Assembly: GCF_001654925.1 (NCBI RefSeq)
Contig: NZ_LXER01000017.1
Location: 372,001 to 436,000, forward strand
Source: Buttiauxella brennerae ATCC 51605
GTDB taxonomy: Bacteria; Pseudomonadota; Gammaproteobacteria; Enterobacterales; Enterobacteriaceae
Reading direction: 5' to 3'
Length of the DNA stretch: 64,000 nucleotides
Positions 25,818 through 36,354 of the stretch are shown here, one piece after another. The notes under the pieces were generated by a model. It saw nothing but the letters and a program-made list of their open reading frames with translations. It did not search any database and was not told the DNA's origin. The translations under genes and the position numbers were made by a program. Positions within the stretch are counted from its first letter, which is position 1. Each line of letters starts with the position of its first letter.

Positions 25818-25835
25818 TGTGTGAACGCTGACACA
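25818..25835 (+). promoter_or_regulatory. Ogr activator site upstream of FI
   Basis: TGT-GTGAACGCTGAC-ACA fits TGT-N12-ACA, about 70-88 bp before the gpFI start. It corresponds to the P2 F promoter. Confidence 0.7.
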
Positions 25836-25893
25836 ATGGCCAGTGCGTGAACCAGCCTCAAAATGACAGCAACATGGAGCGGAAACCTCATGA

Positions 25894-27852
<1,959 letters not shown>

Positions 27853-27861
27853 GGGGATTAA

Positions 27862-28377
27862 ATGGCACTGCCACGCAAAGTTAAATATCTGAACCTGTTT
27901 AATGACGGCATCAACTGGATTGGGATTGTGGAATCACTGACCCTGCCGAAACTGACGGAAAAATTTGAGAAGTACCGGGGCGGCGGGATGCCCGGTGCAG
28001 TGGATATCAGTCTGGGTCTGGATGATGGCGCACTGGATACAGAATTCACCATTGGTGGTACCGAAGCGCTGCTGTTTAAGCAGATGGGTACCGTCACCGC
28101 TGATGGCGTGATGCTGCGTTTTACCGCATCCATTCAACGTGATGATACCGGTGAAATTCAGGCGCTGGAACTGGTGACCCGTGGGCGCCATAAGGAACTG
28201 GACTCCGGTGAATTTAAGCAGGGTGACAGCTCTACCACCAAAGTATCCGGCACCAACACCTACGCCAAACTGACCATTGATGGTGAGGTGCTCTATGAAG
28301 TGGACCTTATCAACATGATCTGGATTGTGGACGGCAAGGACCTGCTGGAAGCACATCGCGCAGCCATTGGCCTGTAA
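27862..28377 (+). CDS. FII: Tail tube protein gpFII
   Basis: 171 residues, one less than P2 gpFII. MALPRKVKYLNLFNDG at the start and KYRGGGMPGAVDISLGLDDGALD are family hallmarks. It polymerises into the inner tail tube on the gpT tape measure. It follows the sheath gene after 9 bp. Confidence 0.97.
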   Translation: MALPRKVKYLNLFNDGINWIGIVESLTLPKLTEKFEKYRGGGMPGAVDISLGLDDGALDTEFTIGGTEALLFKQMGTVTADGVMLRFTASIQRDDTGEIQALELVTRGRHKELDSGEFKQGDSSTTKVSGTNTYAKLTIDGEVLYEVDLINMIWIVDGKDLLEAHRAAIGL

Positions 28378-28433
28378 TTATCACGGGCGCGGTCACCGCG
28401 CCTGAAACCTTTTCTAAGTAACCGGATAACACC

Positions 28434-28766
28434 ATGAAAGACGACGCTATCACTACCGAAAACACCGAACTGCCAAAAACTGAGGCAACCGTCAAACTGG
28501 ATAACCCACTTCTGCGCGGCGCTAACACCATCACTGAAATCATTGTCCGCAAACCGCAGTCAGGCGCATTGCGCGGCACGCGCTTGCAGGCGCTGATGGA
28601 TATGGACGTGGATTCCATGATGATTGTGCTGCCCCGTGTCACCACGCCGTCATTGACCAAAACCGAAATCATGCTGATGGAGCCTGCCGACCTGTTGCAG
28701 CTATCTATTGAGTTAGTCTCTTTTTTGTTGCCGAAGTCGGTGACGTTGGATTCCCCACAGAACTAA
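28434..28766 (+). CDS. E: Tail assembly chaperone gpE
   Basis: 110 residues. Short acidic tail chaperone between tube and tape-measure genes, with the PLLRGANTITEIIVRKPQSG segment typical of P2 gpE. It is made alone or as part of the longer E+E' product through a frameshift near its 3' end. Confidence 0.93.
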   Translation: MKDDAITTENTELPKTEATVKLDNPLLRGANTITEIIVRKPQSGALRGTRLQALMDMDVDSMMIVLPRVTTPSLTKTEIMLMEPADLLQLSIELVSFLLPKSVTLDSPQN

Positions 28767-28903
28767 CGGTTGATGACCTGGTGGCAGATATCGCCACCAT
28801 CTTTCACTGGCCGCCCGCTGTAACCGGTGAAATGTCACTGACGGAGGTTCTGGCGTGGCGGCACAAAGCCATTATGCGAAGCGGAGCCGCCACAGATGAA
28901 TGA
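28434..28903 (+). CDS. E': gpE+E' by -1 ribosomal frameshift
   Basis: A slippery heptamer T-TTT-TTG at 28721-28727 sits in the gpE frame. A -1 slip there continues through about 58 further codons (FVAEVGDVG...WPPAV...RHKAIM...) to the TGA at 28901-28903, giving about 156 residues. The extension contains the conserved TIFHWPPAV segment of P2 E'. P2 uses the same heptamer. The E' stop overlaps the gpT start, so E' is otherwise without its own start codon. The E:E+E' ratio is needed for tail assembly. Confidence 0.88.
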
Positions 28904-31751
28904 CCGTAACCTGCGCTTGCAGGTCGTGATGAGTGCCATCGACAAACTTACCCGCCCGTTTAAACAGGCGCGTGCCAGCACCCAGGAGCTGGCCGCGTCG
29001 GTCAAAAAATCCCGTGATGCCTTAACCCAGCTGAACCAGACCAGCGCCAAACTCGACGGCTTCAAAAAACTCCAGGCAGAAAACCAGAAGTTGGGTGACC
29101 GCCTCAACTACGCACGCCAGAAAGCCAGCCTGATGAATCAGGAGCTGGGCGCATCCGGTCCACCGTCACAACGTCAGGTGCTGGCACTCGAAAAGCAGCG
29201 CCTTGCTGTCCAGCGGCTGGAAGAACGCCAGGGCAAACTACAGACAAAAACCGCCCAGGTTCGCGCCGAGCTTTACCGCGCTGGTATTTCTGCTAACGAT
29301 GGCGCCAGTGCTACCGCCCGTATAACCCGTGAAACCGAACGCTATAACCGCCAGTTGTCGGAGAACGAAGCGCGTTTGCGACGGGCTGGCGAACAGCAGC
29401 GAAAAATGACGAACGCCCGTAACCAGTACAGCAAAACTCTGGAAGTTCGGGACCGGGTGGCGGGTGCAGGTGCGGCCATGACAGGTGCAGGTGTGGCGAT
29501 AGGTGCGCCGGTCGTGTCTGCGGTGAAAGACTACGCCAGTCTGGAAGATGCCATGAAGGGTGTGGCCAAACAGGTTAACGGTCTGCGCGATAACAACGGC
29601 AACCGCACGGCACAATTTTATGAAATGCAGGCAGCCATTAAAACCGCCAGTGAACAGCTGCCGATGCAGAACGGTGCGGTAGATTACGCCGCACTGGTTG
29701 AAGGTGGTGCTCGTATGGGGATCGGAGCCAATGCGACATCGTGGGCCGAGCAGAAAAAACAGTTGCTGGATTTTGCCTCTACTTCCGCGAAAGCTGCCAC
29801 CGCATTTGAATTACCCGCAGACCAGCTGGCTGAGAACCTCGGAAAAATTGCGCAGTTGTACAAAGTCCCCATCAGCAATATTGAGCAACTGGGTGATGTT
29901 ATTAACTATCTGGATGATAACGCGATGTCCAAAGGGGGCGACATCATTGATGTGCTGCAACGCATGGGGGATACCGCCAACCGCCTGGACTACCAGAAAG
30001 CCGCTGCACTCGGCTCGACATTCCTGTCATTAGGCTCGGCACCCGACGTGGCCGCCAGTGCCGCAAAAGCCATGGTGCGTGAATTATCTATCGCCTCCAT
30101 TCAGAGCGACCGTTTTCAGGAAGGTCTGCAAACACTCAAACTTGATCCGTTCAAATTGCAGAAATCCATGGTCAACGACTCCATGGGCACCATTATGACC
30201 GTGCTGGAGCAGGTCAATAAGCTGAAACCGGAGGAGCAAACCCCACTTCTTACTCAGCTGTTTGGTAAAGAGTACGGCGATGACGCCACAAAACTGGCCA
30301 ATAACCTGACCGAACTGCGCCGCCAGTTGGAACTGACGCAGGGAACAGGTGCTAAAGGTTCTATGCAGAAAGAATCTGATATCAATAAAGATTCTCTGTC
30401 TGCTCAGTGGATGCTGGTTAAAGCTGGCACTGAAAATGTCATGAGTGGTCTGGGGGAAACCCTGCGCCAGCCGCTGATGGATATCATGGATAACGTCCAG
30501 CGTGTCACCGATGCTATTCGCCGCTGGGTGGAGCGCAACCCGGAGCTGGCTGGCACCATCATGAAAGTAGTGGCTGGAATGGCGGCTCTTGCCGTAGCTT
30601 CGGGTGCGCTGATGATAGGGTTTGCAGCAGTGCTTGGTCCGATGGCATTAGTGCGTCTGAGTCTGAAGACGTTAGGCATCCAGTTTATTCCCACTGTCAT
30701 TTCGGCTGTGACCCGACTGGGTAGCGGTATTTCATGGCTGGCCAGAACACCGTTCACGCTATTGCGTGGTGCATTATCGTTTTTACTTTCACCGCTCAGT
30801 CTGGTGCGTACCGGGTTGATGTTTATCGGGAGTGTCATGGGCGTGCTGTTATCGCCCGTTACGCTGGTTATTGCTGCACTGGCAGGCGTGGCACTGGTTA
30901 TCTGGAAATACTGGCAACCCATCAAGGCATTTCTGGGGGGTGTGGTGGAGGGTTTCAGCGCCGCTGCAGCACCTATCATGGCAGCGTTTGCACCGTTACA
31001 GCCTGTATTTGGCTGGATAGGGGATAAGGTAAAAGCCCTGTTTGGCTGGTTCAGTGATCTGCTAACCCCTGTGAAATCAACCGCCGCAGAACTGGATAAC
31101 GCCGCAGCCATGGGCAAAAAATTTGGTGAATGGCTGGCGGCAGGTGTGAACATTGCACTGACGCCATTACAGGCTGTTGTCAAAACAGTTTCATGGTTAC
31201 TGGAAAAAATGGGGGTGATAAAAGCTGAGTCAGCCACATTACCGAAATCAGACAGCCTTCAGCGGCCAACCGCCCCAACGGTCACACAAGATGGAAAAGT
31301 GCAGCTTCCACCGGGTGGTTTCCCAATGATGTACCCGCGTTTGTATGATTCTGGCGGTTATATCCCGCGTGGCCAGCTCGGTATTGTGGGTGAAAATGGC
31401 CCGGAACTGGTGAACGGACCGGCAAATATTACCAGCCGCCGCCGTACTGCTGCACTGGCAGGAGCGACCGCGCTGGCCTTTGGCAGCCTGGCAACACCGG
31501 TTGCGGCAAAACCATTGCACCCGTTCAGCCTGCCGGTTCAGGAATACCGTGAAAGCGCACAGCCTGCACGGCAGAGCGGAGCCACAACAGCGGCAGCAAC
31601 ACCGCCACCGACGATTATCAATGTTTACCCAACACCAACCCAAAGCAGCGCTGATATTGCCCGTGAATTGGCCCGTCTGCTGGATGAACGTGATCGTAAA
31701 GCGGCGGCCCGCACCCGCAGCAGTTTCAGAGACCAGGGAGGAAATGACTGA
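28896..31751 (+). CDS. T: Tape-measure protein gpT
   Basis: 951 residues (P2 gpT about 815). N-terminal coiled coils (residues 15-190), the TP901 core region (SLEDAMKGVAKQVNGL and QLPMQNGAVDYAALVEGGARMG, about 200-420), and hydrophobic membrane-active segments between about 550 and 680, then a proline-rich tail. It sets tail length and may help DNA cross the inner membrane; the extra length predicts a tail slightly longer than P2's. It overlaps E' and gpU. Confidence 0.95.
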   Translation: MNDRNLRLQVVMSAIDKLTRPFKQARASTQELAASVKKSRDALTQLNQTSAKLDGFKKLQAENQKLGDRLNYARQKASLMNQELGASGPPSQRQVLALEKQRLAVQRLEERQGKLQTKTAQVRAELYRAGISANDGASATARITRETERYNRQLSENEARLRRAGEQQRKMTNARNQYSKTLEVRDRVAGAGAAMTGAGVAIGAPVVSAVKDYASLEDAMKGVAKQVNGLRDNNGNRTAQFYEMQAAIKTASEQLPMQNGAVDYAALVEGGARMGIGANATSWAEQKKQLLDFASTSAKAATAFELPADQLAENLGKIAQLYKVPISNIEQLGDVINYLDDNAMSKGGDIIDVLQRMGDTANRLDYQKAAALGSTFLSLGSAPDVAASAAKAMVRELSIASIQSDRFQEGLQTLKLDPFKLQKSMVNDSMGTIMTVLEQVNKLKPEEQTPLLTQLFGKEYGDDATKLANNLTELRRQLELTQGTGAKGSMQKESDINKDSLSAQWMLVKAGTENVMSGLGETLRQPLMDIMDNVQRVTDAIRRWVERNPELAGTIMKVVAGMAALAVASGALMIGFAAVLGPMALVRLSLKTLGIQFIPTVISAVTRLGSGISWLARTPFTLLRGALSFLLSPLSLVRTGLMFIGSVMGVLLSPVTLVIAALAGVALVIWKYWQPIKAFLGGVVEGFSAAAAPIMAAFAPLQPVFGWIGDKVKALFGWFSDLLTPVKSTAAELDNAAAMGKKFGEWLAAGVNIALTPLQAVVKTVSWLLEKMGVIKAESATLPKSDSLQRPTAPTVTQDGKVQLPPGGFPMMYPRLYDSGGYIPRGQLGIVGENGPELVNGPANITSRRRTAALAGATALAFGSLATPVAAKPLHPFSLPVQEYRESAQPARQSGATTAAATPPPTIINVYPTPTQSSADIARELARLLDERDRKAAARTRSSFRDQGGND

Positions 31752-32215
31752 TGATGATGACACTGGGGATGTTCGTTTTTACACTGAAAACGGTACCGTA
31801 CCAGGAATTGCAGTACCAGCAACAATGGCGACATGCCAGCAACAGCCGGGTGGGTTTACGCCCAACGTTGCAGTTTCTGGGGCCGGATACCGACACCATT
31901 ACACTTTCAGGCGTGTTAATGCCATTCATTACAGGCGGCAGCATTTCTATGTTGACTCTGCAACTAATGGCTGCAACGGGTAAAGGCTGGCCGCTGATTG
32001 AAGGGTCTGGAACCATATATGGAATGTATGTGATCGAAAGCATCAGCCAGACCAAAAGCGAGTTTTTCAGTGATGGTGCGCCCAGGAAGATTGAGTTTAC
32101 TCTCACCCTGAAACGTATAGATGAATCACTGGCTTCCATGCTGGGTGATATGTCAGGGCAACTCACTGAACTGAAAGATAGCGCAATAAATATGGCCGGA
32201 GGATTATTGTCATGA
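31751..32215 (+). CDS. U: Tail protein gpU
   Basis: 154 residues, beginning MMMTLGMFVFTLKTVPYQEL like P2 gpU. FLGPDTDTITLSGVLMP and GSGTIYGMYVIESI are conserved. It caps or stabilises the tail tube end. The ATG overlaps the gpT stop, and its stop overlaps gpD by 4 bp. Confidence 0.95.
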   Translation: MMMTLGMFVFTLKTVPYQELQYQQQWRHASNSRVGLRPTLQFLGPDTDTITLSGVLMPFITGGSISMLTLQLMAATGKGWPLIEGSGTIYGMYVIESISQTKSEFFSDGAPRKIEFTLTLKRIDESLASMLGDMSGQLTELKDSAINMAGGLLS

Positions 32216-33312
32216 CTGATTTTAGCTTTGTGACCGGCACAGCCCTGATTCCAGCTTTTAGGGTGACGCTTGATGATAAGGACATTACCACTTCACTGGA
32301 AGAACGCCTGATTTCACTGACGCATACCGATAACCGGGGGTTTGAAGCTGACCAGCTGGATATTGAATTAGATGATGCTGATGGCCAGTTGCAACTGCCA
32401 CGCCGTGGTGCGGTATTATCGCTGGCTCTGGGCTGGCAAGATGAACCATTAATTGTTAAAGGCAAGTTTACCGTTGATGAGGTTGAGCATTCTGGCAGCC
32501 CGGACAGATTAACCGTTCGTGGCCGCAGTGCGGATTTCAGGGAAACACTGAACATCAAGCGGGAGCGTTCATGGCATGAAACCACCGTTGGCGCAGTGGT
32601 GAATGAAATAGCCACCCGCCATAAACTCACCGCAGCGCTGGGTAAAGAACTGGAAGCGCAGGCGGTGGAACATTTCGACCAGACCAATGAATCTGACGGT
32701 AGTTTCCTGATGCGCCTGGCAAAAGAGTATGGCGCCATAGCGGCCATCAAAAATGGCAATCTGTTATTTATTCGTCAGGGGCAGGGTAAAACCGCCAGTG
32801 GCAGACCATTACCGGTAATGACAATTACCCGTTCAGTCGGTGATGGACATCGGTTCAGCCTGGCTGACCGTGGCGCTTATACCGGGGTTACTGCCAGTTG
32901 GTTACATACGCGAGAGCCAAAGAAAAAAGAAGCGGTGAAGGTAAAGCGCCGCCGTCGCAAAACCACGAAAAAAGAAACCAAAGCCCCAGAACCCAAGCAA
33001 GGGGAATACTTAGTGGGTTCTGATGAAAACGTATTGGTGTTGAGCCGGACCTATGCGAGCCGGGCGAATGCCGAACGGGCAGCTAAAACAACATGGGAGC
33101 GGATTCAGCGCGGTGCTGCTTCGTTCTCAATACAGCTGGCAAAAGGTCGTGCTGATTTATTTCCTGAATTACCCGTCAGGGTGAATGGCTTCAAAAGCCA
33201 GATTGATGAAGCTGACTGGATTATCACAACAGTGACAAACAGCATTAGTGATAGCGGATTCACGACTTCACTGGAGCTTGAGGTGAAAATTAGCGATTTA
33301 GAGATGGGGTGA
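32212..33312 (+). CDS. D: Baseplate hub protein gpD
   Basis: 366 residues (P2 gpD about 387). Phage_GPD family, related to T4 gp27: DDKDITTSLEERLISLTHTDN at the start, then the SDGSFLMRLAKEYGA motif, a basic lysine-arginine stretch near residue 245, and a C-terminal ITTVTNSISDSGFTTSLELE. It forms the hub to which the gpV spike attaches. Last gene of the third late operon. Confidence 0.95.
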   Translation: MTDFSFVTGTALIPAFRVTLDDKDITTSLEERLISLTHTDNRGFEADQLDIELDDADGQLQLPRRGAVLSLALGWQDEPLIVKGKFTVDEVEHSGSPDRLTVRGRSADFRETLNIKRERSWHETTVGAVVNEIATRHKLTAALGKELEAQAVEHFDQTNESDGSFLMRLAKEYGAIAAIKNGNLLFIRQGQGKTASGRPLPVMTITRSVGDGHRFSLADRGAYTGVTASWLHTREPKKKEAVKVKRRRRKTTKKETKAPEPKQGEYLVGSDENVLVLSRTYASRANAERAAKTTWERIQRGAASFSIQLAKGRADLFPELPVRVNGFKSQIDEADWIITTVTNSISDSGFTTSLELEVKISDLEMG

Positions 33313-33389
33313 TTCATTTGCAAGTTTGATTTCGCATTTGCATACATCGTATGTAAAATGACTGAATTAAACTCTGGGAGGTTGAAGTT

Positions 33390-33614
33390 ATGATGAATTG
33401 TCCTAAGTGTGGTCAAGCGGGCCATACCAGAAGTAGTCACTCGGCTTCAACTACTACTAAAGAGCGCTATTACCAGTGCCAGAATATCAACTGCGGAAGC
33501 ACATTCATCACACTTGAAACGTTCGTCAGATATATTGCCAGACCAGAGTTAGTTTTTGCCGCCCCGCCCCATCCAACCAGCGACGGTCAGGAAACATTCA
33601 TTTTTGAAGCATAA
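33390..33614 (+). CDS. ogr: Late transcription activator Ogr (Delta family)
   Basis: 74 residues. Zinc-binding cysteines C4, C7, C30 and C35 in the CX2CX22CX4C pattern of Ogr/Delta. It contacts the RNA polymerase alpha subunit and binds TGT-N12-ACA sites; three such sites are visible upstream of P/O, V and FI. A GGGAGG ribosome binding site precedes the first ATG, and ATG 33393 is an alternative. The upstream 77 bp contain a CATAC-ATC-GTATG inverted repeat of unknown role. A terminator follows. Confidence 0.93.
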   Translation: MMNCPKCGQAGHTRSSHSASTTTKERYYQCQNINCGSTFITLETFVRYIARPELVFAAPPHPTSDGQETFIFEA

Positions 33615-33617
33615 TCT

Positions 33618-33640
33618 ATCCCGCCACGGCGGGATTTTTA
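33618..33640 (+). terminator. Terminator after ogr
   Basis: ATCCCGCC-AC-GGCGGGAT hairpin (effective 7-bp stem) followed by five Ts. It separates late transcription from int, which then depends on its own promoter. Confidence 0.8.
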
Positions 33641-33665
33641 TTGTGTGAATTTGCAAAATCAAACA

Positions 33666-33694
33666 TTGAATACTGGTTTTGTATACAGTAGATT
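33666..33694 (+). promoter_or_regulatory. LexA-repressible promoter of int
   Basis: TACTGGTTTTGTATACAGTA at 33671-33690 is a LexA box (CTG-N10-CAG with full TA/TA flanks). It fills the spacer of a promoter-like pair, TTGAAT (33666-33671) and TAGATT (33689-33694), 17 bp apart. The int start is 30 bp downstream. LexA would therefore keep int silent until DNA damage. Confidence 0.72.
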
Positions 33695-33723
33695 TCATAA
33701 ACTTGATTTAGCAGGATTACCAC

Positions 33724-34761
33724 ATGACCGTACGCAAGCAACCTGATGGCCAATGGCTTTGCGATGTCTATATTGATGGACGGGGCAGCAAGCGAGTTCG
33801 CAAAAAATTTACTACCAGAGGTGAAGCTCTGGCCTTTGAAAATTACCAGCTGGAACAGGTAAAAGAGAAACCCTGGTTAGCTGATAAAGAAGACAATCGA
33901 CGCTTAAGTGAGTTAATTGAACTTTGGTATAAATTGCATGGATGTTCTTTAAATGACAAAAAAGGACGTTTGGGCAAACTTAATATTATCTGCAATGGGT
34001 TAGGTGACCCAATAGCATCGCAGATAACAGCTAAAGATTGGGCGCATTATCGGGATAGACGACTCACCGGCCAGATTGCTAACGGTTATAAAACCAGTGA
34101 AAAATCACTCAAGGTTTCCATCGGAACGGTCAACTGTGAACATGCTTTTCTACGAGCAGTGTTTAATGAGTTAACCCGGCTTGGTGAGGTTAACTACCCT
34201 AACCCACTCAAGAATATTCGTGAGTTTGATGAGCCTGAAAAAGAGATGTCCTGGCTTACTGACGATGAAGTGAAAAGATTGATGGGTGCGTGTCGTGGTC
34301 ATGGAAATCCTGAATTAACCCAGATTGTAAAAATCTGCCTTTCCACCGGTGCACGCTGGAGTGAAGCGGCAAATCTTAAGAAATCTCAACTCTCACCTAA
34401 TAAGATTACTTTCGTAAACACGAAGGGCAAAAAAAACCGAACAGTTCCAATATCTGATGAGTTATATAAAGAGCTCATCAGCCGTGACGGTAAGCCTTTT
34501 GAGCAATGTTACCGCCAGTTTTATCGCGTAATAAAAATTGCCGAACTTCAATTACCAGAAGGCCAAATGAGTCATGTACTTAGGCATACATTTGCAAGTC
34601 ATTTTATGATGGGAGGTGGGAATATTATTGTCCTGCAAAGAATTTTGGGGCATTCTGATATTCGAGTTACGATGCGTTATGCCCATTTTGCGCCTGATCA
34701 TCTTGAGGATGCGCTTATATTAAACCCGCTCAGTAAGCTTGGCGGGGCGTCCACAAAGTGA
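33724..34761 (+). CDS. int: Tyrosine integrase
   Basis: 345 residues, P2-type integrase. Catalytic residues visible: R211 (STGARWSEA), H284-x2-R287 (SHVLRHTF), H310 (LGHSD) and the nucleophile Y319 (MRYAHF). The N-terminal arm-binding part (residues 1-55) and core-binding part (60-165) are present. It lies 91 bp from attR, and it is read rightward after ogr, on the opposite side of att from the repressor, unlike P2 where int lies beside C. No intrinsic terminator for int is visible before the sdsR locus. Confidence 0.95.
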   Translation: MTVRKQPDGQWLCDVYIDGRGSKRVRKKFTTRGEALAFENYQLEQVKEKPWLADKEDNRRLSELIELWYKLHGCSLNDKKGRLGKLNIICNGLGDPIASQITAKDWAHYRDRRLTGQIANGYKTSEKSLKVSIGTVNCEHAFLRAVFNELTRLGEVNYPNPLKNIREFDEPEKEMSWLTDDEVKRLMGACRGHGNPELTQIVKICLSTGARWSEAANLKKSQLSPNKITFVNTKGKKNRTVPISDELYKELISRDGKPFEQCYRQFYRVIKIAELQLPEGQMSHVLRHTFASHFMMGGGNIIVLQRILGHSDIRVTMRYAHFAPDHLEDALILNPLSKLGGASTK

Positions 34762-34831
34762 CTACAGAGCATCATATTGGGTGTAATGGAGTGCAACAGG
34801 ATGTGCGGTAAGTAACTGAATTTATTATAAG

Positions 34832-34851
34832 TCGCTGATTTTAATCAGCGA
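34832..34851. repeat. Hairpin at the phage side of attR
   Basis: TCGCTGAT/ATCAGCGA stem with a 4-base loop, immediately left of the att core. On the plus strand it is followed by A, not T, so it is not an intrinsic terminator for int. It may affect integrase binding or stabilise read-through RNA. Confidence 0.5.
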
Positions 34852-34870
34852 ATAAAAAAAGACCGAATAC
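34852..34870. repeat. attR core
   Basis: Second copy of ATAAAAAAAGACCGAATAC. These bases form the T-run and left half of the SdsR terminator stem on the minus strand, so the phage attP carries a copy of the end of sdsR and integration leaves the RNA gene whole. Confidence 0.92.
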
Positions 34871-34957
34871 GATTCCTATATTCGGTCCAGGGAAATGGCT
34901 CTTGGGAGAGAGCCGTGCGCTAAAAGTTGGCATTAATGCAGGCAGACATCGCCTTGC
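34854..34957 (-). ncRNA. sdsR: Small RNA SdsR (RyeB)
   Basis: The minus strand from 34957 begins GCAAGGCGATGTCTGCCTGC and ends with the hairpin GGACCGAATA...TATTCGGTC and a T-run, almost identical to the roughly 104-nt E. coli/Salmonella SdsR. SdsR is a sigma-S-dependent, Hfq-binding RNA that represses mutS, ompD and other targets. A -10-like CTATTCTTA lies just upstream on the minus strand, as expected for sigma-S. Its terminator is supplied partly by the phage att core. Confidence 0.93.
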
Positions 34958-35084
34958 CTTCTAAGAATAGTTTACCGGCGCAGGTTTTCCAGTCCGGCGC
35001 AAAAGTGTTCGGAAAAAAACTGCGTTACAGGTGACATTTAAGATAAAAACCGCAATACCCGGTTGATGGGTATTGCGGTTTTTT
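34871..35084 (+). ncRNA. ryeA: RyeA (SraC) antisense RNA, 5' end replaced by prophage
   Basis: In E. coli and Salmonella RyeA is made from the strand opposite SdsR and covers it. Here the downstream part and a strong terminator (35046-35084) are present on the plus strand, but the region where RyeA would start lies at or beyond attR and is now phage DNA. Whether any promoter remains is unclear; transcription from int could substitute. Boundaries are approximate. Confidence 0.45.
35046..35084. terminator. Strong terminator between the ryeA strand and yebY
   Basis: AAAACCGCAATACCC / GGGTATTGCGGTTTT stem of 15 bp with a 7-base loop and T-runs on both strands. It can end plus-strand RyeA-type transcripts and minus-strand yebY transcripts. 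Confidence 0.85.
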
Positions 35085-35110
35085 ATTGCTGATGAATAAG
35101 TTAGCGCGTT

Positions 35111-35452
35111 TTAGCTACATAACTTTTCTGCACGCTCAATAAATGGAGCAAGGCTCTTTTTTTGCCCTGGCATGTTCGGATCATCAATCTGAATCACAGA
35201 TATTGGTTGACCAGTTGTTTTGCCGCTGCTGACTTGTTGCTGTGCTACGTCATTTAATGGGTATTGCATCAATGTGCTGGGGTTGATTGCAAACAATGCG
35301 TGGCCCGGGCGACAACTTAACATCACCTCTTCGCGGTTAAATGCCCAGTTATCTTTACCCATTTCGAAACGGCTAACGGTGATAATCTGTGGTGCGGCTA
35401 ACGCACTCCCCGCACAGGCCAGCAATAACAACGTCAAAATACTTTTTTTCAT
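35111..35452 (-). CDS. yebY: YebY, DUF2511 periplasmic protein
   Basis: 113 residues, equal to E. coli YebY. Residues 1-19 are a signal peptide ([18 protein letters not shown]). The mature protein has two cysteines (near 47 and 112) and no known activity. It is the last gene of the leftward yobA-yebZ-yebY cluster, 25 bp after yebZ, so a role linked to copper handling is inferred from context. Confidence 0.93.
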   Translation of the reverse strand: MKKSILTLLLLACAGSALAAPQIITVSRFEMGKDNWAFNREEVMLSCRPGHALFAINPSTLMQYPLNDVAQQQVSSGKTTGQPISVIQIDDPNMPGQKKSLAPFIERAEKLCS

Positions 35453-35477
35453 GAATGTCTCTTGAGCTCAAACACTT

Positions 35478-36350
35478 TCAGTACGGTTCCCAGGTCGCGA
35501 AAATGCTAACCGCAAGGAGAACCAGCACCGACAAAATGACTTCCAGCCAGGTTAACTGGATAAACTGTTTTGTTGCTGTTGGTGCTCGATTAAAGCGCGG
35601 CACCAAAAAATAGCGGTTATACAAGGCGATGATAACCATCACGGCAACAAAGACAACCTTCACCAACAGGAAGCGCACATAGTCGCTTTCCAGGGGCAAT
35701 GACCAACCCAAAATCATCAGGGAATTGATTAAGCCGCTCAGCAATATGGCGGCAACTGCCAGGTGCCCGTACCGCGAAAAACGCATCATCGTGGTAATCG
35801 CCGCCTGTCGCCATTGAGGTTTATGTGCCATACGCATACACATTAACAGCGGCAGTAATCCCCCAACCCACCAGCCTGCACTAAGTAAATGCACAGCATG
35901 GTTTACACGTTGTAAGCCACCCACGAAACCTTCGCGCATCGCCGCGTGCCCAACGCCCGCCAGTAAAATCAGCTGTGCCGCCGCCAGAATAAGCAACATG
36001 GGCTGTAAGATGCGGGGTTTAATCAGTAATACTACGACGGTAATAACGCCCAAAAGGATCTGCCATAGCCACACAGAACCAAAACGAGTGCCAAGCACGG
36101 CCAGCCAAATCTGGGGGTTGATAACATCTCGCCAGCCGCTGCCCATCATTCCAGCCTGAGCGCATAGCAGCAATATTGCGCTTAGCGCTGTCATCCACAC
36201 GGCAGAATGCCACAGCCATTTCAAACGACGAATAATCACGGGTTTAAATTGCTGTGGCGCCAGGAACGAGCACGATATGGTGCTGCCCAGCAGCACCATA
36301 AGAGCCGTGAAATGAATAAATCGCAGCGCGATATAAAGACCAGGCAACAT
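35478..36350 (-). CDS. yebZ: YebZ, CopD-family inner-membrane protein
   Basis: 290 residues with about eight membrane segments; family CopD (copper export/import domain). Conserved histidines occur in membrane helices (ALRFIHFTALMV near the start and RVNHAVHLLSAGWWVGGL in the middle). It starts 4 bp after the yobA stop and probably works with the periplasmic copper-binding YobA. Matches E. coli YebZ in length. Confidence 0.93.
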   Translation of the reverse strand: MLPGLYIALRFIHFTALMVLLGSTISCSFLAPQQFKPVIIRRLKWLWHSAVWMTALSAILLLCAQAGMMGSGWRDVINPQIWLAVLGTRFGSVWLWQILLGVITVVVLLIKPRILQPMLLILAAAQLILLAGVGHAAMREGFVGGLQRVNHAVHLLSAGWWVGGLLPLLMCMRMAHKPQWRQAAITTMMRFSRYGHLAVAAILLSGLINSLMILGWSLPLESDYVRFLLVKVVFVAVMVIIALYNRYFLVPRFNRAPTATKQFIQLTWLEVILSVLVLLAVSIFATWEPY

Positions 36351-36354
36351 CGGT

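Noticed and set aside
34831-34860. Terminator for int
   Set aside because: The hairpin is followed by A residues on the plus strand; without a T-run it should not act as an intrinsic terminator in that direction.
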